Assembly (NCBI GenBank): GCA_009829735.1
Contig: CM020618.1
Span: 5,702,882-5,766,881 of the forward strand
DNA length: 64,000 nucleotides
From: Pyropia yezoensis
Taxonomy: Eukaryota > Rhodophyta > Bangiophyceae > Bangiales > Bangiaceae
Reading direction: 5' to 3'
Shown: positions 9,823 through 18,289 of the stretch, piece by piece
How positions within the stretch are numbered: the stretch's first letter is position 1
Layout: each line of letters begins with the position of its first letter
Notes under the pieces: model-generated
The model's database searches: none
Seen by the model: only the letters and a program-made list of their open reading frames with translations
Told to the model about the DNA's origin: nothing
Translations under genes and position numbers: made by a program

Positions 9823-12372
9823 ATGACGGGGTCACCTTCGACGGCTGCACCTGCGGCGCGAACGTCAGCCGCCCGAACGGCGGCCGGGCCACCGACGGAC
9901 CCTGCCACAGAGGGCGCTCGCTGTACGACCGACAGCGCGGCGGTGGGTAGAAGGCGCTCTCGTGCACAGGCGCCGACGACGGATAACGTAGCCAGCGTCG
10001 GGGGCGACGGCGACGGCGACGGCGACGGCGAAGGTGATGCCGGCGGCGATCGCGCGGACAGTGGGCGGTTCAGTGGGCGGGCCGCCAGCTCCCATTCCGA
10101 ACAGCCGCCGCGTCAGCGCCGGCAAACCCAGCTCTGTGGGCCCCAGGCGGGGGGTAGGCGTGCAGGCGACCAAACGGACAAAGGACGTGCGCCACTTCCC
10201 CTTTTGGGGGTCTTGCACCCCAGCGCTGCCGCGGCAATTGCTGTGGCCCGTTCTGCCGCTGTTGGCTGTTCGGTTCATGCCGCGGACGCCGCAGCCACCG
10301 CCGCAGCCACCGCCACCGGCACCGGCGTCGTCGCCAGCGCCGCTCGTAGTCGGCGTCACATGGGGGGTGGAGGCCCGGCGGAAGGGCTGCTTGTCGAGGA
10401 GCGCGTTGCAGGCCAAGCAGGGAGTGAGGCGTCACAGCACGCAGCGCGGGCCATGGTAGTGGCACACCGAGTGGCACAGGTGTTGGCGTGTGCGCCGTCC
10501 ATGCGCTCGGTGGAAGAGCGCTTCTTGTTGGGCGTTGTGCAAGGTGCGGCTATATACGGGTTCACGGCACCACCATCGCTGGTACCGGCGGGGGCCCCAG
10601 GTCGGGCAGATCGCGCAGATTCTTGTGCGAAAGAGGACCAGAGCCAGCCGTAGCAGCAGCAGAAGCGCCAAGAACAGCAGGGGCAGCAGGACAAGGTCCA
10701 CTTGGAGCCGGCCATCGCGTACGAGGTGGCACCGTTTGTCATGGGCCAGCGTGCTGTCCCAGGCGGCGGTACATCGGAGGTGGGCGTGCGGCCCCTTCCG
10801 CGGCAGCGCCTGTGGAGGTGGGACCGGGACGCACTGCAACGCGCGGTGCGATTTCCGCTAGTGGGCGACGGAACGAACGGTTCTGGGTCGGCACATGTGG
10901 ACGATGCGGGAAGGACTGCGGCCGCCGCCACCCAAACCACCACGGCGGACACTGCCGCCGATGCAAAGGCCCCTGAGAAACTCAACAAGCCGGTGCAGCC
11001 GAAAAAGAGGGCGCCTCGTCGACCACCGAAGCTTCCGGTAGGAGCCACTGCTCGCGTTGGCGCCCTGTCTTTGTAGCCCCTGCCACCAAAGTGCGTGGCG
11101 TTCAGCAAAGGGCTGCCGACCGGTCGACGAAGTGAGACGGTGCTTTTTCAAGTGCCTGGCGTGCACGGCTCGATGACGGACATCACGGCGGGCGATTTGC
11201 GACGGCTCTCCGATATCGCCATGTGGCTCAACGACAATGTCATCAACGCGTACGTTGGGTTGATGAATACTCGCGTTAGACGGGGCGACGCGTCGTCATC
11301 GTCGACAAAGGACAAGGTCGCGACCGTGAAGGGTCCTGACACGGGTCGCCGGGGCGGGCGACTCGGGTCGCCTGGGGGCGCATCTGAGCACGCTGGACAG
11401 GAAGCTCGCGGCGGCATCGGTGACGCAGCGGGGCAAGTCAAGCCCGTCCACGCTCCTCCGGTGGCACAGGAGGGAAGCCAGCCGCCGCGAGAGACCCGGA
11501 AAGCGACACCTACGACGGGGCCGGAGGCATGCGAAGACCGGGTGGCCTTTTTGATGTCGGACGGGACTGGGGTGGCCACACATCCTGCACACGGCGACGG
11601 CAAGATGAACAAGGAACCGCATGCTGCAGGCCCGAATGTCGCTGCTGCGGGCGACGCCGCGGCGGTCGAGGAGCCCATCCACAAGCGGCGACTGGACCCA
11701 GAACAGTCCCACTGTTGGGGCACCTTCTTTTACACGACGCTGACCGGCGGGGACCCCCACGGCGCAGCGACGGACCACCAGCAGTCGGTCGTTCGAGGTG
11801 ACCATGCGCGTGTATCGAGGTGGACGCGCGGGGCAGGGGTGGACGTCTGTGCACTACACTCCATACTGGTGCCCATCAACGAGGGCGGCAACCACTGGTG
11901 CCTCGCACAAATCGACCCTGTGCGCAGGTGCGTACGGTTTTTCAACTCTTTCCGGTCACGGCACGTACGACCCGGAGTGCTCTCTGTTTTGTGCCAATGG
12001 TACAGGGACGAGGTCGCTGTGGTGACGGTGGCGGCGGCGGCGGCGGCGAAATCGAATGTGGCGGACGCGCGGCTCGACGGCTGCGACGACGGCTGCGACA
12101 GTGGGGACGCGCGCGCTGGCGCTGCGGCTGCCGCGACGCGCGCGGCAGCGGAGGCGGCACGCGTCGCAGACGAAACCTGCTGGGACGGCATCGTCGTCCG
12201 TCGGGGCCCACCCTACCCGACCGATGGAAGCAGCTGTGGCGTTTTCATGCTCCTCTTTGCGGACTGCTTGAGCCTGGGAGTCCCCATCCCACCCGTCGTT
12301 GGCGCAGAGGCACTCGCCAATCTCCGGCTGCGAATGGCCCTTGATCTGCTCATTGGAAATCTCTACTGTTGA
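9823..12372 (+). CDS. Ulp1/C48-type cysteine protease-like protein, probably spliced
   Basis: From the ATG at 9823 a single frame runs to TGA at 12370-12372, interrupted only by TAG at 10651 and 11074. The N-terminal two thirds is Ala/Gly/Arg-rich with a Gly-Asp repeat. The C-terminal part (from about 11160) has the Ulp1 layout: Asp-Leu-x2-Leu-x4-Met-Trp-Leu-Asn-Asp-x2-Ile-Asn-x-Tyr, then the catalytic His in GGNHWCLAQID, then the nucleophile in SSCGVF. Known members remove SUMO or related modifiers. Oddities: the third triad residue, usually Asp in a DS motif, is Asn (FFNSF), and the Gln before the Cys is not evident, so activity is uncertain. A long low-complexity insert lies between the WLND region and the His. 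The second TAG sits in CTGTCTTTGTAG, a good 3' splice site. C48 proteases also travel in transposons, but no TIRs are visible. Confidence 0.65.
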
Positions 12373-13780
12373 CGGCGCGACCAGCCCTCGCAGGAGTGTG
12401 GGGTTGGCGGCACCCACCAGACCAGTAGGAGGAATGCATGATTTTCTTCTTGTCCATAGACACCTGCTGACTGTGTGTTGAGAGTCGAAGTCCATTTGCC
12501 GCCCTCGCCGCGACGCACGCACCCAGTCTGGTAGTTGGTTCCCTTCCCGGAGCACAGTCGTACCACATAGCCAGTGTGGTAGTTGGTTCCCTTTCCGGAG
12601 CACAGTCGTACCACATAGCGCTCTGCTCAGCCGTCGGCCGTCTTGGCAGTGTGCTTCCAAACCGTCAGGCAGCGCGTCCTTCCAAGCTCCCCTCCCCCCC
12701 CTTCCCCCCCCCCCCCCCCCCCCCCCCCCTCCTCTGAAGTCACCCCAGCACACGGCGTGTGCGCCCCATGCAGGCCCACACACCGCACGTGCACGGCTGT
12801 GGCGCGGCTGCAGCTGCGTTGCACCGCGGCCTGGGTCCGCCAGGACAATCATTGTGAGCGGTGCGGCTGAAGCGGGGACCTAGGGATTGAGCGGGGGGGG
12901 TGGGGGAGCGCAGTCCGGCCGTGCGGGTGCGTCATGGTCAGCATCGATTGTTGTATTTGAACGTGCTTTGTTATCGATTGTTGTATTTAATGTGATTTCT
13001 TTTAATTACCGTGGCCACCACCGACTGCCACGCCCCGGGTGGCCGGTGCACGCATAATGCATATGCGGCGACCCGGCCGGGCGGGGATCCGGCCAGCCGC
13101 GTCCGCGAAAGATTTTGCCGTGGGCGGCTCCCGCCTGCGGTTGCCCGCGGACGTGGACAAGGTCGGGTCCCGCCCCCCCCCCCCCCACCGTCCACGAGGA
13201 AGTGTCGGCAGACGTTTCGGCTTGCAGACGGGCCCCCCCAGCCCCCCCCTTCCCCCTCACCCCCCCTCTTCCCACCCCTCCCGCCACCCCTCCTCCGCCC
13301 CTCCCTCACCACCCTGCCCAGCCCCGCTCCCCGTGTCAAGCCCCACTCCCATCGCGCTTGTAATTGCAGCTCAAAGCGAGCTCCCGTTGGGAATGATGTC
13401 GTGTGGCACTCAACGGATCTGCCCCACGTACGCGACGCGCCGTTTCCCCTGCCCTCCCCCCCCACAACTCCACACTCAACCCTGACCCCCCTCTCCGCAT
13501 GTCCGTCCCAGCACCCGTCATAGGCCCCACCGCGCGCCGCCGGTACTGCCATTCAGCGCCACTTGGTGCCCGCAACGCCCAAGCCTTTGCCCCGGTAGCG
13601 GTGACAGTACGGGTGAGCTTGCGTGGCCAATGGGTGTGGTGGCCGGGAATAAAGGCCCCCGACGCTCGGTCGGTGAGCCGGCGGGGCTGCACCCGTGGTC
13701 GGGCCGCGGCCTCACTCGTGAATGGGCGCAAACGTGTGGGGCGTGCTGCGATGGTTGTCAGCTTCGGTCCGCTCCCGGTT
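12373..13780. other. Intergenic region with short duplications and poly-C tracts
   Basis: No convincing gene. It contains a direct duplication of about 45 bp (12530-12618; core GGTAGTTGGTTCCCTT and GTCGTACCACATAG), a near-pure C tract of over 30 bp around 12697-12733, the second copy of the dispersed module, and further C runs at 13170-13320. Confidence 0.5.
12959..13152. repeat. Dispersed module, copy 2
   Basis: This is the counterpart of 2724-2900. The 5' block (AACGTGCTTTGTTAT) is followed by about 45 bp absent from copy 1, then the shared 130-bp block. It again lies downstream of a minus-strand gene 3' end with a poly-C tract between. Confidence 0.7.
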
Positions 13781-14413
13781 TCAGTCCGCGTTTGTGTGGC
13801 GAACAGTGGTCTGCCTTTTTGCACTGCCCCGCTTGCGGCTCGTGCTGCTGCCGCTGCCGCCGTCGCGGACCGATGCGCCAGCGCGGTCGCCGTAGTACAT
13901 GGCTTGTCTGATGACCGTGGTCAACCACCGGTAGGACGTACCGTAATCAGTACGCAGTTCCTCCCCCTGGCCTATGTCCCGCGTGGCGACAAGGGCGACG
14001 ACCCTCGGCTCCACAAGCTCCGACAGAGTCGGGTCTTGGCCGTGAGCGCCGGGACACCTGACACTCATTTCGACATTGACATCCTGGCCGCCCAAACCAG
14101 CACCCGCAACAACTGCAGAGGAGCCGCTAGCAGCACCAACAGCAGCAGCAGCAGTGGAATCTACAGCAACACTCGCAGCACCCTTGCGTGTAACACCGCT
14201 CGGTGGTCGCCCGGCAGAAGGCAAAAACGCCGCCGCCTCGGGAGCCTGCTGCACGACCAAGAATCTCATGGCCGTGGCTGCCCCAACTTGCTGCTCCAGC
14301 CGTGTCTGCCGGCGCCCGTCATTGACCAGGCCCGCCACACACCAGGCAGCGCGAATCATGTACGCAAAAGTCGCCCAGGCGGCGACAGCGGAGCCATAGT
14401 GTACCCGGCTCTT
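13781..14413 (-). CDS. SET-domain protein, C-terminal fragment broken by an LTR
   Basis: The reading frame enters from the LTR at 14413 and ends in TGA at 13781. Near the C-terminus is VVALVATRDIGQGEELRTDYG followed by Ser-Tyr-Arg-Trp, which matches the last strand and pseudo-knot region of SET lysine methyltransferases (a rdI-GEEL-DYG pattern). The catalytic NHS motif is not seen in the remaining part. An Ala/Ser-rich insert precedes it and a basic tail follows. The 5' part of the gene is missing on this side of the retroelement. The Ala-rich locus to the right of the element (25237 onward) is on the same strand, but the two flanks do not join in frame, so I cannot say they were one gene. 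Confidence 0.5.
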   Translation of the reverse strand, partial: KSRVHYGSAVAAWATFAYMIRAAWCVAGLVNDGRRQTRLEQQVGAATAMRFLVVQQAPEAAAFLPSAGRPPSGVTRKGAASVAVDSTAAAAVGAASGSSAVVAGAGLGGQDVNVEMSVRCPGAHGQDPTLSELVEPRVVALVATRDIGQGEELRTDYGTSYRWLTTVIRQAMYYGDRAGASVRDGGSGSSTSRKRGSAKRQTTVRHTNAD

Positions 14414-14775
14414 TGTAGCACAATAGGAATCCGTCGCACGTCCACTCTCAGGGAACACTCACCAAGGGGGATCGGCACCAACGTCACCGGGAGGCCAAGG
14501 TTGCTGTCCTTGGAGCGCAAGCCACGGGACCAAGATGGGAGCCCAAATGGGAGGGGTTTGTTGTTCTACCTTGGCCGGCGGTGGATTCGCCACCGGCCCC
14601 CTCGTTATAAACCCTCGGAGACACTACTAACTACCCTCCACCCCAAGATGCAAGTCCCTCTGGTCATACGTAACTTATAGATACCGTGACCAGTACGGAC
14701 TCTCAAATTGAAAGTTAAGGATTAGAAGTAGCCCCCCTAATATTAGGGTCACAATACGGCCAACCATATTGCTAC
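14414..14775 (-). repeat. 3' LTR of gypsy-A copy A1
   Basis: It is 362 bp and bounded by TGTAGCA and TGCTACA. A TATAAA (14606-14611) lies on the plus strand, oriented toward the antisense ORF. On its internal side the minus strand has a polypurine tract (14776-14788). Confidence 0.9.
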
Positions 14776-14788
14776 ATATCCCTCCCTT
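14776..14788 (-). promoter_or_regulatory. Polypurine tract of copy A1
   Basis: On the minus strand the 13 bases before the 3' LTR read TAAGGGAGGGATA, as expected for the plus-strand primer. Copy A2 has the equivalent run at 38582-38594. Confidence 0.6.
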
Positions 14789-15362
14789 AGATTCGGCCCG
14801 TCCTCGGGTCGAGTTGCATTCGGGTTACCGAATGTAAGTGGGTCGCGTGACTGTTTACCCGTCGGGTGGGGCTTTGCGCCCCGTCGCGACAGACACCCCT
14901 TTTCGAGGTTGTCCGAGGGGGGTGCCCCCCTTTGTGTGGTACACACACGATCCGTTTTCCGGACCGTTAATTTCCCGATGCGGGTTTTTGTTCACGACCC
15001 CCCTTTCCGAGGGGTGGTGCAAGCGGATCCGCCACCAGGTGCCTGGTGGTAGGGGGGCCCCTCTCGTGTGGACGATTGAGTGGGGGGCGGGGGCTGCGCG
15101 CGTTGCGTGGGGGCGGTTGGGGGTGACCCCCCTTTGCTTACCCCGTGTGTGGGGGTGGCCCCGTCCCGCCCAGGTGCCTGGGTGGAGCGCGTTCGTAGCC
15201 CCGTGGGGCGTGGGTCGACCCGCGTGTTTGTGGCGCTTCTCGTAGCCGTTTGTGGTCATAAGCGCGGGTGCCTGCGCTTCCCTGGCTCGTCCCGGTTATC
15301 CCACCGTACCGGGTCGTAGCCGTCGACGGCTTGTGGGCGCGGGGGACTCTGCACCCGTTATC
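14789..15362 (+). promoter_or_regulatory. Leader/promoter region of the antisense ORF, hairpin-rich
   Basis: About 575 bp separate the polypurine tract from the antisense ATG. No ORF of its own is evident. It is dense in inverted repeats, for example CATTCGG-GTTA-CCGAATG at 14816-14833, G/C stems around 14850-14940 and a run of G/C palindromes around 15000-15070. Its position makes it the likely promoter or 5' leader of the antisense gene; this is inferred from location only. Confidence 0.4.
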
Positions 15363-17810
15363 ATGTCCTATCCCCAGGTGCTTGGAGAGGAGGAAGACCT
15401 CCTGATCGGGGAGGAGATGGAGGACGACGCGCCTGTCGGTCCCGACGCCGCGCGTTACGGGGTGAGCTCGTCTGACGACGACGGGCCTGCGGTGTCCGTG
15501 CGTCTGTCGGCCGGAGGACTGTCGTCCGTGTGCAGCGGCACGACGGTGCCGTCGGCCGGCGGTCAACCCGGCGGTCAACCGCGCGTGGCGGCTTCTACCC
15601 CCTCTCTGCCGGCTGCCCGGATGGAGCCTGGTGCCGGTGCCGGCTCACCGCAGCTACCTCAAGATGGTCCGCCCTGCGGCGGAGGTGGCGACTTGCAGCC
15701 GACTCCGGCTGGTCAAGGTGGTCCGCGTGTCCGGGCGGTGACTCCTCGAGGCGGTCCCGACGTTGACGCGGGCGGTGGTGGCGGTGCGACACCCGGTGCG
15801 GCGGGTCAAGACGGTGCGGGTGTCCGCATGGCCGGGGCTCCGGCTCCGGAGGCTGTCCAAGTGCCTTCCCCTTCCGAGGCGGGGGCTACGCCGACGGGTG
15901 GTGCCGGCGCCGGTACCGTACCTGCGGTGCCGCGGGTGTCGAGCGGTCAAGACGCTCCTTCTCCCATGGCGGTTGACACCGGGAGTTACTCCGGGCGGGC
16001 GCCCGCCCTTCTTCTTCCTCCTCGGCCTCGTCCATCTTCGACGTCGGCCCCTCTGCCGGTGGTGCGTCCCCCGGCGCCCCCGATTCTTCCTGGTCCTGCC
16101 CGGGTTGCCCCGTTGGGTGGCGGCGTCGCCGTGGCGGCGGGTCAACCCGCCATGTCGGTGTCCGACTTGGTGGCTCGGGTTCGAGGCCTCACGGTGCAAG
16201 AGTCGATGGAGTCCGATGGGCGTATGCGGGTGGACTTCCACCTGCCCCATCCCCGTGGAGAGTCCTCCCGGCGCGTCAAGGTGGACCCGAGCTGGGCGCG
16301 GGAGTTGGTGCGGCTGGTCAACCAGCCGAACGCGGTCCGGGTGGAGCACCGTTGGATCCTGAGTCAGCCGGACGACCGGCATGCGCAGCTCTGGCGCACC
16401 CGGGTGGGACGGGGTGAGGTCTACCTCGACCCCAACTTCGGGGTCTGCGACTTGATTGCCCCCGCGTTGCCGCGGGAGATTGACTACCCGGCTAGTGCTC
16501 GGGGGATTGCGGCGGCGGCGGAGCCGGTTGCGTTTGGGGAGACGGTGAGCCGTACCGGTCGGTATCCCGACTTTGACTACTACCCCGGGGTACCCCCGTA
16601 TCTGTCGTTGACGGCTCCCTACCCGCCCATGGCGGGGTTGAAGTCGGCGTCGAGTTGGCGACGTAACCATGGTGTCATGGCGGATGCGTTCCGCACGGAT
16701 ATAACGTGTGCGTTGCAGACCGGCAACGGTCGTGCTCCGGTATACACTCCCGTGCGCCCGCCGCTATGGCAGGAGGGGTGGGAACCCGCCCCTGCTTCCC
16801 GGTTTGACACCGGCTCCTGCCTTCGCTACTTCGGGAGTGTGTTGGCCTCGCGACCGGTCCACCCGTTGCAGGGTACCTTCACCCTTGAGGTTACCCTCGG
16901 GCAGGCTTCATCCTTCTTGCTGTCCGTCCGCCGGCAGGGTCGTCTGTTTCATCTTCCGACGGGTGTCCGTCGGCACATCGCGCAGTTGGGCGTGGATCTG
17001 ATAGCTGCCAAGACCGGGTTGGCCCGGGAGTTCGAAGCCCTGCTGGCTGTTCACGATGCCGTGAACTGGGCTGGGGTGTTGGCCCTTCCCCCGTACCGGG
17101 ACCCGCAGGCTGGGGCTTCCCCCTTGCCTCGTCACTCGTTGCGTGTCCGGCGTACTCAGCCGGGTGAGCCTAGTTGCCATGAGTGGGCGTCCACCGAGGC
17201 CGTTCCTGACCTGGGTATTCCCATGGTTATCCATGACCCTCTTCAGGTCCTTGCTCCGTGGTTCGGTAACCCGATGCCGGCGGCGGTTGGCCGTCGTCCC
17301 CGAGAGTGGGGCTCTGTGGGTGGGGAGCGTGAGGTGTCCCGTCGTCGGGCGGAGTACCGCCGTGGTTACGGTGGAGCCCCTTCGGTAGGGTCCTACCGGG
17401 CCTCGTATCAGGTGCCACCGGCTCCGGTGGTAGCCGTGTCGGCTCCTGTGGCTCCTCTGGCTGCGCCAGTGTCACCTCCCGCCCCTGTCCTACATGACGG
17501 GGGTCCCCGTCTCTGGTATGAGGGCGTTGACGCCCTTGTTACCCGCGCAATGCGTGGGGGTCTCTCTGTTCGCTGGGGGGATATCCCCCCAGGTGCTGCG
17601 CTGGTTGGGTCAGCGCGTTGCTTCGGTGGCGTGCTGGACCGCCTCCAGAAAGCTCTGGAGGACGTGGAGGCTGGCCGCAGCACCCTCGTCCAGCTATGCA
17701 CCGAGGTAACTCGGGTGGTCGACCGTCGTGACGTTGCCGACCGGTGGAGCACGGAGGTCTACGCGCTTACGCGTGAGTGGCCTCCCTCGGGCAGTGGGTC
17801 TACCCACTGA
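15363..17810 (+). CDS. Antisense ORF protein of gypsy-A (815 aa), unknown function
   Basis: This ORF is convergent to pol and lies between pol and the 3' LTR. The frame is open from 15252, but I choose the ATG at 15363 because it begins a natural acidic N-terminus (Met-Ser-Tyr-Pro-Gln, then a Glu-rich run) and the same start exists in copy A2. Layout: an acidic N-terminus of about 60 residues, a Gly/Ala/Pro-rich low-complexity middle to about residue 260, then a globular region with conserved aromatic residues to the end. There is no transmembrane segment, signal peptide or env-like feature. The segment coded at about 16878-16958 (FTLEVTL...GRLFHLP) aligns without gaps to the family C antisense protein. 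A role in packaging or in regulating the sense transcript is conceivable but not shown. The mRNA would be complementary to the genomic RNA. Confidence 0.8.
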   Translation: MSYPQVLGEEEDLLIGEEMEDDAPVGPDAARYGVSSSDDDGPAVSVRLSAGGLSSVCSGTTVPSAGGQPGGQPRVAASTPSLPAARMEPGAGAGSPQLPQDGPPCGGGGDLQPTPAGQGGPRVRAVTPRGGPDVDAGGGGGATPGAAGQDGAGVRMAGAPAPEAVQVPSPSEAGATPTGGAGAGTVPAVPRVSSGQDAPSPMAVDTGSYSGRAPALLLPPRPRPSSTSAPLPVVRPPAPPILPGPARVAPLGGGVAVAAGQPAMSVSDLVARVRGLTVQESMESDGRMRVDFHLPHPRGESSRRVKVDPSWARELVRLVNQPNAVRVEHRWILSQPDDRHAQLWRTRVGRGEVYLDPNFGVCDLIAPALPREIDYPASARGIAAAAEPVAFGETVSRTGRYPDFDYYPGVPPYLSLTAPYPPMAGLKSASSWRRNHGVMADAFRTDITCALQTGNGRAPVYTPVRPPLWQEGWEPAPASRFDTGSCLRYFGSVLASRPVHPLQGTFTLEVTLGQASSFLLSVRRQGRLFHLPTGVRRHIAQLGVDLIAAKTGLAREFEALLAVHDAVNWAGVLALPPYRDPQAGASPLPRHSLRVRRTQPGEPSCHEWASTEAVPDLGIPMVIHDPLQVLAPWFGNPMPAAVGRRPREWGSVGGEREVSRRRAEYRRGYGGAPSVGSYRASYQVPPAPVVAVSAPVAPLAAPVSPPAPVLHDGGPRLWYEGVDALVTRAMRGGLSVRWGDIPPGAALVGSARCFGGVLDRLQKALEDVEAGRSTLVQLCTEVTRVVDRRDVADRWSTEVYALTREWPPSGSGSTH

Positions 17811-18289
17811 GGAGTGCTATTGTTTGTGCGGGAGAGGGCCCCGGCAACCCTTATGGTAGCCGGGTAGTAGTGAGTATAAACTCATCCCCTTTGGGGGGCA
17901 TTGCTTGCCTCTGTTTGCTGCCCTGGGGAGTACCCCTTCTGGCTCAGTGGTGCCTTGCCTCCCGTCCAACTTCTTCCGGTAGGTTCATGCTTGGGGAGGT
18001 CATCCTCCCTCACTTGGTGTCTTGGCTTGGGGAGGTCATCCTCCCGTGTAAGCTCCCTAGTTACTTCGATATTATCGGAGTTAGCCTTTATTTTTAAGTT
18101 AACTTATTGAGGTTCAGGTTTTACTGAGTTACCTAAGCTTAGCTCTACTTAGTTACCTAAGCTTGGTTCGACTTAGAAACCTAAGTCTGATTTGACTTAG
18201 AAACCTAAGTCTGCCGTACCCACGTCACACCCTACTTAGTAGGTATAAGCCTCACCCCCCAACAGCCGAAGTCGGTGTCGGTTGGGTTG
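17811..18289. other. Convergent spacer between antisense ORF and pol
   Basis: Both genes end here. It holds two copies of a GGGAGG-TCAT-CCTCCC hairpin (about 17993-18045) and the 24-bp repeat array. A role in 3'-end formation for both transcripts is likely from position. The same spacer is conserved in copy A2 (41614-42092). Confidence 0.55.
18123..18218. repeat. Four 24-bp palindromic tandem repeats
   Basis: The units follow the pattern ACTTAG-(TTAC or AAAC)-CTAAG(C/T)-TT/CTG, each able to form a short stem (CTTAG/CTAAG). Copy A2 has the same array at 41926-42021. Confidence 0.8.

Noticed and set aside
5588-11076. Nuclear reassignment of TAG to glutamine, suggested by TAG next to CAG runs
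   Set aside because: TAG ends the gypsy-C antisense ORF and probably the transposase; short 3n introns ending in TAG explain the pattern more simply.
15252-17810. Reading the antisense ORF as an envelope gene because of its position after pol
   Set aside because: It is on the opposite strand and shows no signal peptide, transmembrane segment or cleavage site.
18120-18220. CRISPR-like array (four regular 24-bp units)
   Set aside because: The units are contiguous with no spacers, lie inside a retrotransposon and are shared by both copies.
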